A DNA stretch of 64,000 nucleotides from Hyphomicrobiales bacterium (lineage in GTDB: Bacteria > Pseudomonadota > Alphaproteobacteria > Rhizobiales > Beijerinckiaceae): assembly GCA_930633495.1 (NCBI GenBank), contig CAKNFJ010000002.1, forward strand, positions 310,001-374,000, given 5' to 3'. How positions within the stretch are numbered: the first letter of the stretch is position 1; the number at the start of each line of letters is the position of its first letter. A program made the translations under genes and the position numbers. Shown here one piece after another: positions 41,543 to 50,541 of the stretch. The notes under the pieces were generated by a model. That model was not told the DNA's origin. It was given only the letters and a program-made list of their open reading frames with translations, and did not search any database.

Positions 41543-42980
41543 TGTGCCGTTCGTCCTGATCGGCCGGGATGGCAGCCGCAGGTTCGTCCATGCCTGCAAC
41601 CCCGCTGCGCAGGCGGCCGGCCTACGCCCGGGGACACCGGTCACCAAAGCGCAGGCGCTCGTCCATGGGCTCCTCTTTCAGGACGTAGATCTCGCGGCCG
41701 ATGCGCGCGATCTGGAGCAGCTCGCGATCTGGTTTCTCCAGCGAATTGCGCCAATCGTCGATGTGGACGGGTCCGACGGCATCGCCATCGACACCACCGG
41801 CACCGAGCGCCTGCACGGAGGAGAGGCCGGCCTCGTCGAGGACATGGTCTCCAAGCTTGCGGCAAAGGGCATCCAGGCTCGTGCAGCAGTCGCCGACACG
41901 CTCGGGGTAGCCCACGCCCTGGCACGGTTCTCCCGGTCGGCAACGGTCATTGCACCACGCGGGCACGGCGCCGGGATCCTGTCGGCCTATCCCCTTGAGT
42001 GCCTCCGACTTCCTGCAAATCTGGCGTCGCAGTTGCGCGTCCTCGGCTTTGAGCGGGTCCGCGACCTTCTTGAACAGCCGCGGGCGCCGCTTGCCCTGAG
42101 GTTCGGCAATGATCTGACCCGGCGCCTGGATCAGATTTCGGGAGATCTCGTCGAGCCGATCGCCGGCGTGAAGCCACACGACCTGATCGAGGTGCAGCGG
42201 GCGTTCGCCGAGCCGATCGGCGCGGCCGAGACAATCGCGAAGTACATCGACAAACTCGTTGCGCAGATCGTGACCATCCTCGAGGCGCGCGGCGTAGGCG
42301 CCCGCCGCCTCGACCTCATCTGCACGCGTGTCGATAGCGCCGTGCAAGCGGTCAGCGTGGGCCTTGCGACGCCTGTCAGAGACCTAAAGCGTCTGGGCCG
42401 CCTGCTCCGCGACAAGATCGGGGAGATCGACCCTGGCTGGGGTCTGGAGCGCATGGTTGTGGCTGCGCCGGTGGTGGAGCCCATCGAACGCCGGCAGATG
42501 GCGAGCTCGCTGATCGAGGAAGCTACTCCTGATGTCTCCGACCTGGTGGATACGCTGGTGAACAGGGTCGGAAGCGGCGCCGTCTATCGGATGACACCGG
42601 TCGAGAGCGATGTTCCCGAGCGCTCCGTGGCCCGTATACCGGCATTGTCGCCCGAAACCGGGTCAGACTGGCCGGATCACTGGCCTCGCCCTGCACGCCT
42701 TCTGCAGCGGCCGGAGCAAGTCGACGTTATGGCTCTGCTGCCCGACCATCCCCCGGTGCATTTCGTCTGGCGCGGCGTTCGCCGGCGTGTCCAGCGCGCG
42801 GATGGGCCCGAGCGCGTGTTCGGGGAGTGGTGGAAGCGGGACTCCGAGCTCGCGGCGGTTCGCGACTATTTCCGCGTCGAGGATACCAGCGGCGAGCGCT
42901 ACTGGATCTTCAGAGCCGGCGATGGCGTCGATCCAGAGACGGGATCCCATCGCTGGTTCATGCACGGGATATTCGGATGA
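41457..42980 (+). CDS. imuB: ImuB, catalytically inactive Y-family polymerase
   Basis: Y-family DNA polymerase paralogue (507 aa) that acts as the hub of the mutasome and binds the beta clamp. Features are [20 protein letters not shown] at the N terminus, [40 protein letters not shown], then the finger-like helices [20 protein letters not shown] and the little-finger region. The acidic triad of active Y-polymerases is not retained in the expected places, as usual for ImuB. The C terminus holds [16 protein letters not shown] 41457 matches the family start. The end overlaps dnaE2 by 4 nt. Confidence 0.92.
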   Translation: MNRVLSISLTGWSMDMAKRRAGGAAPADDVPFVLIGRDGSRRFVHACNPAAQAAGLRPGTPVTKAQALVHGLLFQDVDLAADARDLEQLAIWFLQRIAPIVDVDGSDGIAIDTTGTERLHGGEAGLVEDMVSKLAAKGIQARAAVADTLGVAHALARFSRSATVIAPRGHGAGILSAYPLECLRLPANLASQLRVLGFERVRDLLEQPRAPLALRFGNDLTRRLDQISGDLVEPIAGVKPHDLIEVQRAFAEPIGAAETIAKYIDKLVAQIVTILEARGVGARRLDLICTRVDSAVQAVSVGLATPVRDLKRLGRLLRDKIGEIDPGWGLERMVVAAPVVEPIERRQMASSLIEEATPDVSDLVDTLVNRVGSGAVYRMTPVESDVPERSVARIPALSPETGSDWPDHWPRPARLLQRPEQVDVMALLPDHPPVHFVWRGVRRRVQRADGPERVFGEWWKRDSELAAVRDYFRVEDTSGERYWIFRAGDGVDPETGSHRWFMHGIFG

Positions 42981-45900
42981 GCTACGCCGAACTCCAGTGC
43001 ACGAGCCATTTCAGCTTTCTCCGCGGGGCATCATCGAATGAGGAGCTGATCGCGACGGCCAAAGCCCTCGGGATGTCGGCGGTTGGAGTTGCCGACAGAC
43101 ATTCGTTGGCCGGCATCGTCATGGCGCACGAGGCCGCAAAGGAGGCCGGGATACGCCTGGTCGTCGGCTGCCGGCTCGACCTGATGGATGGCACAGCGCT
43201 GCTCGTCTACCCGATGGATCGGCCGGGATATGGCCGGCTGTGCCGTCTCCTGACGCGCGGGAAGCGGCGAGCAGGGAAGGGGAAGTGTCATCTGGAGTGG
43301 GCGGACGTTGTCGAGTTCGCCGAAGGCCTCCTTGCAATCCTCATCCCGGACCAGGCTGACGATGAGACCGCGCTCCGGCTGCGTCGGCTTCGAGAGACCT
43401 TCGGCGATCGCGCCTACATGGCGCTGACGCTGCATCGACGGCCCAACGATCAGCTCCGTCTGCACAACCTGTCGAACCTCGCCACCCAGATGCGCGTGCC
43501 GACGGTCGTCACGAATGATGTCCTCTTCCACGAGCCCGCCCGGCGCATGCTGCAGGACGTCCTCGTCTGCATCCGGCATGGCGTCACGATCGACCAGGCT
43601 GGCTTCCGCAGGAACCTGAACGCGGACCGATATCTGAAGCCGCCCGAGGAGATGCAAAGGCTCTTCTCTCGCTATCCGGAGGCTCTAGCCCGGTCGCTGC
43701 AGATCGCCAACCGCTGCAACTTCTCGATGGACATGATCTCCTACCAGTACCCGAGCGAGGCTGGGGAACAGGAGACGCCTCAAGAGGCCCTTGCAAGGTT
43801 GACCTGGGAGGGCGCTGAGCGGCGTTATCCCGAGGGCGTTCCTGATGACGTCAAGGATACCCTCAATCACGAGCTCACGCTGATCGGGAAGATGGACTAC
43901 GCGCCATACTTCCTGACGGTGAACTCGATCGTCCGCTTCGCCCGCTCGCGCGACATTCTCTGCCAGGGACGCGGCTCAGCTGCGAACTCCGCGGTCTGCT
44001 ACGTCCTCGGCATCACCTCGATCGATCCGGCGCGCAACTCCCTGCTGTTCGAGCGCTTCGTCTCGGAGGAGAGGCGGGAGCCGCCCGATATCGATGTCGA
44101 TTTCGAGCACGAGCGGCGCGAGATCGTCATCCAGTGGATCTACGAGACCTATGGGCGGGACCGTGCGGCGCTGGTTTCGGTCGTCACCAGGTATCGCGCC
44201 AAGGGTGCCTTGCGAGACGTATCGAAGGCGCTGGGGCTTCCAGAAGACCTGATTGGCGTACTCTCATCGCAAGCCTCGGCTTGGTCCTCGGAAGGCGTCG
44301 AGGACAAGCATCTGAAGGCGCTGAATCTGAACCTTGAAGACCGGCGGCTGCGTTTGGCTCTGGATCTCGCCCGTCAGCTTATGGGGACGCCTCGCCACCT
44401 GTCGCAGCATCCGGGCGGGTTCGTTCTCACGAATGACCGATTGGACGATCTTGTCCCGATCGAGCCGGCCGCGATGGATGATCGCCAGGTGATCGAGTGG
44501 GACAAGGACTCCGTCGCCGCGATGAAATTCATGAAAGTCGACGTCCTGGCGCTTGGGATGTTGACCTGTATGAAGCGCGGGCTCGACCTTTTGGCCGAGC
44601 ACAAGGGCATTAAGCACGAGCTGGCGACGATCCCTCCGGAGGATCCTCGAACCTATGCCATGATCCGCCGGGCGGACACCGCGGGGGTCTTTCAGATCGA
44701 GAGCCGAGCTCAGATGGCGATGGCTCCGAGGCTGAAGCCGCGCTCGTTCTATGATCTCGTCGTGCAGGTGGCAATTGTTCGTCCCGGACCGATCCAAGGC
44801 AATATGGTCCATCCATATCTGCGGCGGCGGGAGGGAATTGATCCCGTCGAGTTCCCGACGCCGGAGCTCGAAGCCGTCCTAGGCAAGACGCTAGGCATTC
44901 CCCTGTTTCAGGAACAAGCCATGCGCGTCGCTATCGAATGCGCAGGTTTCACACCTGGCGAAGCTGACCTGCTGCGCAAGAGCATGGCGACCTTCAAGTT
45001 CACCGGAGGCGTCTCGCATTTCCGAGACAAGCTGATCAGTGGCATGGTTGCGCGGGGCTATGAAGAGTCGTTCGCCAGCCAGGTGTTCGCCCAGCTCGAA
45101 GGGTTCGGCAGTTATGGCTTCCCCGAGAGCCACGCCGCGTCTTTCGCTCTCCTGGCCTATGCATCATCCTGGCTGAAGTGCAGGCATCCGGACGTTTTTT
45201 GCGCGGCGATCCTCAACAGCCAGCCGATGGGCTTCTACGCGCCCGCGCAGCTCGTTCGCGATGCGCGGGAGCATGGTGTCGAGATACGACCGCTATGTGT
45301 GAACGCGTCCCGATGGGATTGCACGCTGGAGCCGACCGGGGATGACATGCGCTTCGCCGTCAGGTTGGGGCTGAGGATGGCGAAAGGCCTGGCAAACGGC
45401 GACGCAGCGGCGCTCGTAGCGCAGCGAGCTGACCGTCCCTATGCGAACGTCGACGACTTATGGCGTCGCGCCGGCGTGCCGATTGCGGCCTTGACCTGCA
45501 TCGCGGAAGCGGATGGCTTCCGACCCGCTTTCGGTTTGGCGAGGCGTGAGGCGCTCTGGGAGCTGAGAGGGCTGCGGGACGAGCCGCTACCGCTGTTCGT
45601 GGCTGCCTCGAAACCTGACCAGGCGCTAGTGCCGGAGCTCTCGGAGCCCGCAGTGACGCTGCGCCCGATGACGGCCGGTGCCGAGGTTGTCGAAGACTAC
45701 CGGCATGTCTCCTTGAGCCTGAGAGCACACCCTGTCTTGTTCGTTCGCGGCGAACTCCAAAAGCGTCGTATGGTGACCTGTGCGGAGGCGATGAACAGCA
45801 GAGATGGGCGCAAGGTCGAACTTGCCGGAATCGTGCTGATGCGCCAGCGCCCGGGCTCGGCAAAGGGCGTGATGTTCGCGACGATCGAGGACGAGCAGGC

Positions 45901-46150
45901 CTCGGCAAATTTGGTCATCTGGTCCAAGGTCTACGAGCGGTTTCGCAGCGAGATCCTGTCGAGCGCGATGATCGGCGTCCGAGGACGCGTTCAGAGAGAA
46001 GGCGACATCACGCACATCATCGTGGATCGCTTGGAGAACCTGTCCGGCCTCCTGGCAAGTGTCGGCCGGAGGGAGAATGCTCAGACCCGCCCGGATCTCC
46101 TGCCCGGACACGGCGATGGAATTCGGGTCCGGGCACGAGATTTCAGGTAG
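42977..46150 (+). CDS. dnaE2: Error-prone DNA polymerase III alpha subunit DnaE2 (ImuC)
   Basis: C-family translesion polymerase of 1057 residues. It has an N-terminal PHP domain ([36 protein letters not shown]), a palm with catalytic [13 protein letters not shown] at about residue 370 and the third Asp in [11 protein letters not shown] near 520, plus [29 protein letters not shown], and the C-terminal OB-fold ([40 protein letters not shown]). The operon imuA-imuB-dnaE2 with its LexA box is complete. It copies past DNA lesions with mutations under SOS conditions. ATG 42977 overlaps the imuB stop (ATGA). Confidence 0.96.
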   Translation: MSYAELQCTSHFSFLRGASSNEELIATAKALGMSAVGVADRHSLAGIVMAHEAAKEAGIRLVVGCRLDLMDGTALLVYPMDRPGYGRLCRLLTRGKRRAGKGKCHLEWADVVEFAEGLLAILIPDQADDETALRLRRLRETFGDRAYMALTLHRRPNDQLRLHNLSNLATQMRVPTVVTNDVLFHEPARRMLQDVLVCIRHGVTIDQAGFRRNLNADRYLKPPEEMQRLFSRYPEALARSLQIANRCNFSMDMISYQYPSEAGEQETPQEALARLTWEGAERRYPEGVPDDVKDTLNHELTLIGKMDYAPYFLTVNSIVRFARSRDILCQGRGSAANSAVCYVLGITSIDPARNSLLFERFVSEERREPPDIDVDFEHERREIVIQWIYETYGRDRAALVSVVTRYRAKGALRDVSKALGLPEDLIGVLSSQASAWSSEGVEDKHLKALNLNLEDRRLRLALDLARQLMGTPRHLSQHPGGFVLTNDRLDDLVPIEPAAMDDRQVIEWDKDSVAAMKFMKVDVLALGMLTCMKRGLDLLAEHKGIKHELATIPPEDPRTYAMIRRADTAGVFQIESRAQMAMAPRLKPRSFYDLVVQVAIVRPGPIQGNMVHPYLRRREGIDPVEFPTPELEAVLGKTLGIPLFQEQAMRVAIECAGFTPGEADLLRKSMATFKFTGGVSHFRDKLISGMVARGYEESFASQVFAQLEGFGSYGFPESHAASFALLAYASSWLKCRHPDVFCAAILNSQPMGFYAPAQLVRDAREHGVEIRPLCVNASRWDCTLEPTGDDMRFAVRLGLRMAKGLANGDAAALVAQRADRPYANVDDLWRRAGVPIAALTCIAEADGFRPAFGLARREALWELRGLRDEPLPLFVAASKPDQALVPELSEPAVTLRPMTAGAEVVEDYRHVSLSLRAHPVLFVRGELQKRRMVTCAEAMNSRDGRKVELAGIVLMRQRPGSAKGVMFATIEDEQASANLVIWSKVYERFRSEILSSAMIGVRGRVQREGDITHIIVDRLENLSGLLASVGRRENAQTRPDLLPGHGDGIRVRARDFR

Positions 46151-46156
46151 AGCGCT

Positions 46157-47785
46157 TTAGACTGCCTTAGGCAGCAGCTCGGGCCGGGTGATTTCAATCG
46201 GCGCCGTGAGACGAGATGCAGGAACCTCTTCACGGCCCGTAAAAGCCATCAGAGCATTGACGCCCAGGACGCATTGCAGCGAGGTCGTCGCCATCTTGTC
46301 GGTATAAGGGGAGGTAAACCCAACAAGCGTATCGGCTTCGGTCTTCAACTGCGGCAGCACGCGCGTCATATCCCTGCCAAAGGCGGTGAAGGAACTAGGA
46401 ACCGACAACTCCGTGCCGTTGGCGAAGGCGAAGTGAAGGACAAGGGCCGGCCTCATACCCACCGCGCTCAACTCGTCTTCTTCCGACGGCACGATCTTGA
46501 GACGAGTGACATCGCTAGGCAGGTGTTTCCAGAGATCCGGATGAGGGGAAACCTGCTTGAACTGCCCGGCCACCCCAATGTCGAACTCGGGCGGAAAGTC
46601 GTCGGGCTTCAGCAAATCGACCTCGTCCTGCCAGTTTTCTCGAAACGGGATCCGCGACCGGACGATCGTGTTGCGGATGACACGATCCATCTCGGTGGTA
46701 TCGCGGTCCCCATCGCCCTCGAACATATTCTTCCCCGCCAGAGCCAATCCGACGTCCGCGCCCTCCGTTCCGCGGCCTGCGTCATATGACATGGCTCCGT
46801 ATTCACCCGTGAGGGCTTCAAGAGCGGGGTGGCCCATGAACCATTCAAAAAGCTTTCTGAAAGCCTTTTCGTGTTGCGGCATCGCACGAAGCTTGTTGTA
46901 GTCGCGATGATCGAACTGCATCGCCGTTGGCTCGGCAGCGATCAGGGAGAAACGCCGGCGCGCGATTTCCTTTGCATAGAATCCCAGGCTTCGGGCAAGG
47001 AAGGACATGCCTTCCCCTTTGGTCGTGATCGCATGATCGCGTGTCAGGAATTGAAGGACGAATAGCGACCCCCGGTCAAATGCAACATCGCATACCGGCT
47101 TAAGCGCATTAGCAGCCTCCGCAAGGTCGTCTTCGACCTGGTCACAGGCATCGAAAAACGCCCATTCAAAATCGCCGTCCAAGGCTTCCTTTCTCAGAAG
47201 CTTGACGACATAGCCGCGTCCATAAATCGCAAGGCGCCCATCGATGCGCTTGGTGCACACAATAGAGCGTATCGAGAAGGGCCAACCTTCGACTTCATGA
47301 GAAATCATCTCAATGACTTCTCCGTCGCCAATATCGTACCGCTTTGGCTTGTCCCACTCGGGATCAAACGATGTCGGTTCGCCCGCAGGGAAGCCCGCCA
47401 GGCCCGGCTTTTCAACCATCTCTGCAAGAAGGCGCTTCCATTCCTCCGGCCGACGAGGAACCGCGCTGGGGCGAAACCCGGTGGGTTTAAGCTTATCGAC
47501 GATCGTCGTCGCGGAGGCCTCGTCAAGGCGGAAGCTGCTGACGAGCGCCTTGATCTGGTGAAGACGACGCGCGGCGCGCTCAGCCTCATCGACTTGGTCG
47601 TCGAATGGCGAAGGGGAGTGCGCAGGCGTGGAGTTCGCCGTAAGCTCCTGCCAATTACGATAGCCCATCATTCGCCCAATGGCGTTCTGAGCATCAGACA
47701 ACTTCGGATTGATGGAGGCCAGTTCGCGCTTGAGCGCTTTGGCGAGGTGGCCAGCATGGGCCGTGGACGCAAATTGGATTCGCAT
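46157..47785 (-). CDS. Hypothetical protein with glyoxalase-8-like N-terminal helical domain (542 aa)
   Basis: The first ~55 residues (MRIQFASTAHAGHLAKALKR, SDAQNAIGRMMGYRNWQELT) match the short helical module often annotated as Glyoxalase_8 in plasmid and chromosomal hypothetical proteins (LS..qA..l.A...Gy..W..L). The remaining 480 residues are unrecognised: mixed alpha/beta, no signal peptide, containing SIRSIVCTKRIDGRLAIYGR and YDAGRGTEGADVGLALAGKN. It is convergent with dnaE2 (6-bp gap). Single-gene unit; function unknown. The 575-bp gap upstream of its start holds AT-rich regulatory DNA. Confidence 0.78.
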   Translation of the reverse strand: MRIQFASTAHAGHLAKALKRELASINPKLSDAQNAIGRMMGYRNWQELTANSTPAHSPSPFDDQVDEAERAARRLHQIKALVSSFRLDEASATTIVDKLKPTGFRPSAVPRRPEEWKRLLAEMVEKPGLAGFPAGEPTSFDPEWDKPKRYDIGDGEVIEMISHEVEGWPFSIRSIVCTKRIDGRLAIYGRGYVVKLLRKEALDGDFEWAFFDACDQVEDDLAEAANALKPVCDVAFDRGSLFVLQFLTRDHAITTKGEGMSFLARSLGFYAKEIARRRFSLIAAEPTAMQFDHRDYNKLRAMPQHEKAFRKLFEWFMGHPALEALTGEYGAMSYDAGRGTEGADVGLALAGKNMFEGDGDRDTTEMDRVIRNTIVRSRIPFRENWQDEVDLLKPDDFPPEFDIGVAGQFKQVSPHPDLWKHLPSDVTRLKIVPSEEDELSAVGMRPALVLHFAFANGTELSVPSSFTAFGRDMTRVLPQLKTEADTLVGFTSPYTDKMATTSLQCVLGVNALMAFTGREEVPASRLTAPIEITRPELLPKAV

Positions 47786-48359
47786 TGTCAGCTCCTCAGG
47801 GACGTCGGGTCGCCTGCGGTGCCGCCCAAAGGAACATGGCGGTATTGGACACTGTCGGGACTAGGCGCTGCCTAGTCGGATCAACAATCCGGATGCCTAT
47901 CGGGCTTCGCTTTGCAGGCGGCGCGACTTCCGGGAGCCGCTGTCAACATAAGCTCTCGCCGCTTTTCGAGTCAACGGGCACGAATCTCGGTTCGCCCAAA
48001 AGCGGCCTCACCGCGATTCCTTCGAGGAATTGGTAGCGATTCCTTGAATGACCTCGCGGATCGGTGTGCGACAGCGCGAAACGAAGCCATCAACCGACCG
48101 CCGAGACCCGCGGTCTGAAAGAATTTGATGCAAATTTTGAAGGAATTTCCACAGGCCAATCAAGGACTTGAAGGATTGAGGTTACCAAATCCTTTCAAAC
48201 AAAGGAATTTCTCTACAAAACTGAATTGAACGAAGGATCGTCTCCCCGCATGTTCAATTCATGCCCGGCGACGGAGCAAGGACTGAAGCAAAGCGGTCCT
48301 TCCTCCGAGCCCGGGCTAGGAAACCACCAAACGGCCATCCGGCCCCTTCGGAGACTACA
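47786..48359. promoter_or_regulatory. Gene-free regulatory region upstream of major pilin gene, AAGGA-motif cluster
   Basis: About 570 bp without a convincing gene. The segment 48121-48240 is AT-rich and holds many AAGGA(A/T)-type motifs: TTGAAGGAATTTCC (48137-48150), CAAGGACTTGAAGGATTGAG (48161-48180), and the dyad AAATCCTTT-N6-AAAGGAATTT (48187-48210). It separates the divergent gene at 47785 from the pilin gene at 48360 and is probably a strong regulated promoter region. Confidence 0.55.
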
Positions 48360-48830
48360 ATGTTCCAGCTCATCGTCGCCGTCATCTCGATCGCCCTCGT
48401 CGCCGTCCTCGCCATCGCTTCGATCTATTACGGCGGCACCGCCTTCAACCAGTCGCAGATGAAGGGCCAGGTCACGGCGCTCGTGAACGCCGGCCAGCAG
48501 ATCGCCGGCGCGCAGGCCCTGTATTCCAACGACACCGGCGCCAAGAGCGCGGCCATCGGCGACCTGACCGCCGGCGGCAAGTACCTCTCCTCGGCTCCGG
48601 CCAAGCCCTCGAACGCCACGGGCGGCGTCTGGGCGACGGACGGTTCGGTCGCTTCGATCACCCTGGACGCCGGCGCTGGCCTGACGTTCTGCAACGAGGT
48701 CCAGAAGCAGGCCGGCGGCACCGCGCTCGCCGACGAGGCGGCCCTGACCGCCCGCACCGCTCTCCCGGCCGACCAGCAGTTCAGCTGCGTCACCTCGGGC
48801 GGCAACACCGTCTTCGAATTCCGCGTCTGA
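48360..48830 (+). CDS. Major pilin-like protein, leaderless (156 aa)
   Basis: Likely structural pilin. It begins MFQLIVAVISIALVAVLAIA directly after a good ribosome site (GGAGACTACA-ATG), so there is no basic leader or Gly cleavage site. After the helix come NQSQMKGQVTALVNAGQQIA, the usual pilin second half-helix, and an Ala/Gly/Thr-rich globular domain with one Cys pair (LTFCNEVQK, FSCVTSGGN). Codon use is extremely biased to C- and G-ending codons, as in highly expressed genes, and a strong terminator follows, both in keeping with an abundant product. The upstream frame is open but its 33 residues do not look like a leader. PilS counterpart of the operon at 30-37 kb. Confidence 0.85.
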   Translation: MFQLIVAVISIALVAVLAIASIYYGGTAFNQSQMKGQVTALVNAGQQIAGAQALYSNDTGAKSAAIGDLTAGGKYLSSAPAKPSNATGGVWATDGSVASITLDAGAGLTFCNEVQKQAGGTALADEAALTARTALPADQQFSCVTSGGNTVFEFRV

Positions 48831-48861
48831 TCCTTCTGGATCGGCCGACGGGTCGGATGGG

Positions 48862-48885
48862 AAGGCGGAGCTTCGGCTCCGCCTT
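48862..48885 (+). terminator. Rho-independent terminator after pilin gene
   Basis: A 10-bp GC-rich stem (48862-48871 with 48876-48885), TTCG tetraloop, followed by TTCGTTTG. It begins 31 nt after the stop. Confidence 0.92.
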
Positions 48886-49027
48886 TTCGTTTGTGGAGGC
48901 CCTCAGGAATCCCGTGGATCAAGGATTTCGAGGTTGACCATCAGAGAACCGAATTCGATCCTTGTCTGAACGGGCTATCGGTTGATCGAATCGGTCGCCG
49001 ACGCCCAATACGGAAAGGTGTTTGTGC

Positions 49028-49483
49028 ATGTACACCCTGATCATTGGGGTCATTGCGGTCGTCGTCGTGGCCATTCTCACGCTCGCTACCCTGTTTCTCG
49101 GCGGGCACATTTTCACGAGCTCGGCCGACAAGGGGCGCTACGCGCAGTACATCAACCACAGCGAGCAGATTGCCTCCGCGGTTCGCCTCTACCAGCATGA
49201 CAAAGGCGAGATCCCACCTGGCACGCCCATGCAGATCATCCAGGCGCTGGCGGAGCCGGCTGCCGATGGTCGGACCTATCTCAGCACGATCCCGCAGGGG
49301 GACTGGTATATGGCCGACAACGCGATCTATCGGAAGCTGATGGACGGCGGTGAGTGCAAGCGCATGAACACGGTCGCCGGCAAGCCGGTTTCGGATCCAG
49401 CGTCGTCCAATGGGTGTCCGCCCTGCGATGCGGCTGAGTTCAGCGACTGGCCAGGTTGTGCTCGGACGGCGATCGCGCCCTGA
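49028..49483 (+). CDS. Leaderless pilin-like protein, Cys-rich tail (151 aa)
   Basis: Third pilin-like protein with the helix at the very N terminus: MYTLIIGVIAVVVVAILTLA, then TLFLGGHIFTSSADKGRYAQ. The globular part is short and ends in a Cys-rich tail (GGECKRM, NGCPPCDAAEF, PGCARTA). ATG 49028 or TTG 49022 could start it; either way no leader is present. It is a single-gene unit between two terminators (48862 and 49506) and has a CAAGGATT motif at 48920-48927 upstream. Probably a minor or alternative pilin. Confidence 0.75.
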   Translation: MYTLIIGVIAVVVVAILTLATLFLGGHIFTSSADKGRYAQYINHSEQIASAVRLYQHDKGEIPPGTPMQIIQALAEPAADGRTYLSTIPQGDWYMADNAIYRKLMDGGECKRMNTVAGKPVSDPASSNGCPPCDAAEFSDWPGCARTAIAP

Positions 49484-49505
49484 GCCGAATTCAAAGGGAA
49501 CGTTG

Positions 49506-49527
49506 AAAGGGGCCTGTCGGCCCCTTT
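49506..49527 (+). terminator. Rho-independent terminator
   Basis: AAAGGGGCC (49506-49514) pairs with GGCCCCTTT (49519-49527) around TGTC; GGCGTTTCTG follows. It closes the pilin-like gene ending at 49483. Confidence 0.88.
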
Positions 49528-49604
49528 GGCGTTTCTGAGCCCTTGCGAGCCGCCAACGAACCTGCTTCTCTCGCTACCTCCAGTAGGGGAAGGGGGCTTC
49601 CGTG

Positions 49605-50063
49605 ATGGGATGGCGTGCGTCGTTAGCCTTCGCTGCAGTTGGCTGCGTTTTTCTGGTAGCTGGGGCGCCCGTAGAGGCTCAGCAGGTTACCGTTCTGGAC
49701 GCGAAATGCAGGTTGGATATCGTGTCAGCCTGCTACCAACGGAATGCGGGGAGCGAAGCCGCCGGAAGCCGTCAAGTTTTGGAAGGCGGGTCCAGCTACA
49801 GCCGACAAACCTACGTCGGAAATTGGCTGGAAAAATGCTCCGCTTGGTTCGAGGTGGAGCAATACGGCGCCTGCCTTCGCACCCAAGATCCTCCTACCCA
49901 GAGCTCGGCCGCTGCCCTTCAGCAGGTGATGTCGCAGGTCCAGCAAGAGGTCTCGCAATTGAGCAAGACCCTCAGATCCGATCAACGCGCCATGCTCAAC
50001 CAAATCTGCAAGAGTTTCTCCCCGAAGCCGGAGACCTGCGATGCGTCTGTCCCCGCGCAATAG
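49605..50063 (+). CDS. Secreted cysteine-rich family protein, member 4 (152 aa, six Cys)
   Basis: Exported member of the 8-Cys family seen at 14.5-15.9 kb. Signal peptide MGWRASLAFAAVGCVFLVAG, cut after VEAQ; then VTVLDAKCRLDIVSACYQRN, EKCSAWFEVEQYGACLR, and the tail KTLRSDQRAMLNQICKSFS with PETCDAS. It lacks the third and fourth Cys of the other members, together, which suggests those two form a disulfide with each other. ATG 49605 (or GTG 49602) is the start. The next gene starts 23 nt before its end. First of three overlapping genes. Confidence 0.8.
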   Translation: MGWRASLAFAAVGCVFLVAGAPVEAQQVTVLDAKCRLDIVSACYQRNAGSEAAGSRQVLEGGSSYSRQTYVGNWLEKCSAWFEVEQYGACLRTQDPPTQSSAAALQQVMSQVQQEVSQLSKTLRSDQRAMLNQICKSFSPKPETCDASVPAQ

Positions 50064-50541
50064 GAGCGCCTCGCAAATAGCTCAGGCGAGGCGGCCGGTT
50101 ATCCGTCTCCTTATCGCACTGGTAGCGCTTCAATCGCCTGTTCGCGCCGGCGCGCAGCAGATTACCGTTCTTGACGCGAAATGCCGATCCGAGATCGTTT
50201 CAGCCTGTTACAAAAGGCTGGAAGCCTATCGGGTGAACCCAGGCATCGATCCCTGCGGTGGCGCGAGAATATCGAACCCAGGGGGAACCAGCTGCAGCGA
50301 GCAGGGCTATCTCGGGGGGTCACAGATAGAGAGATGTTCCGCCTGGTTCGAAGTTGAGCAGTATGGATCCTGTCTTAGGACGATCGACGTATCCGCCGTA
50401 GCGAGCGGCCCTGCCATCGTCAAGGAGCTCTCCGACACGAACAGAATCTTGCGATCCGATATGCGCACGCTGCTGAACGGGATGTGCAAAAGCTATTCCC
50501 CAAAACCGGAGACCTGCGATGCGTCGATCCCAGCGCAATAG
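50041..50541 (+). CDS. Secreted 8-cysteine family protein, member 5 (166 aa)
   Basis: Exported paralogue of the preceding gene, with an N-terminal basic stretch and hydrophobic core (MRLSPRNRSASQIAQARRPV, IRLLIALVALQSPV), cut after AGAQ. The mature chain opens QITVLDAKCRSEIVSACYKR, has eight Cys, EVEQYGSCLRTID, and the tail TNRILRSDMRTLLNGMCKSY with PETCDAS. Its ATG lies inside the codons for CDAS of member 4, and its own CDAS codons contain the start of the 1016-aa gene, so the three are translated in a coupled chain. Function unknown. Confidence 0.8.
   Translation: MRLSPRNRSASQIAQARRPVIRLLIALVALQSPVRAGAQQITVLDAKCRSEIVSACYKRLEAYRVNPGIDPCGGARISNPGGTSCSEQGYLGGSQIERCSAWFEVEQYGSCLRTIDVSAVASGPAIVKELSDTNRILRSDMRTLLNGMCKSYSPKPETCDASIPAQ

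Noticed and set aside
48261..48359. In-frame extension upstream of the main pilin as a long leader peptide
   Set aside because: It would add about 33 Arg/Pro-rich residues ending SETT with no Gly before the helix, and the ribosome site directly before ATG 48360 supports the short form.
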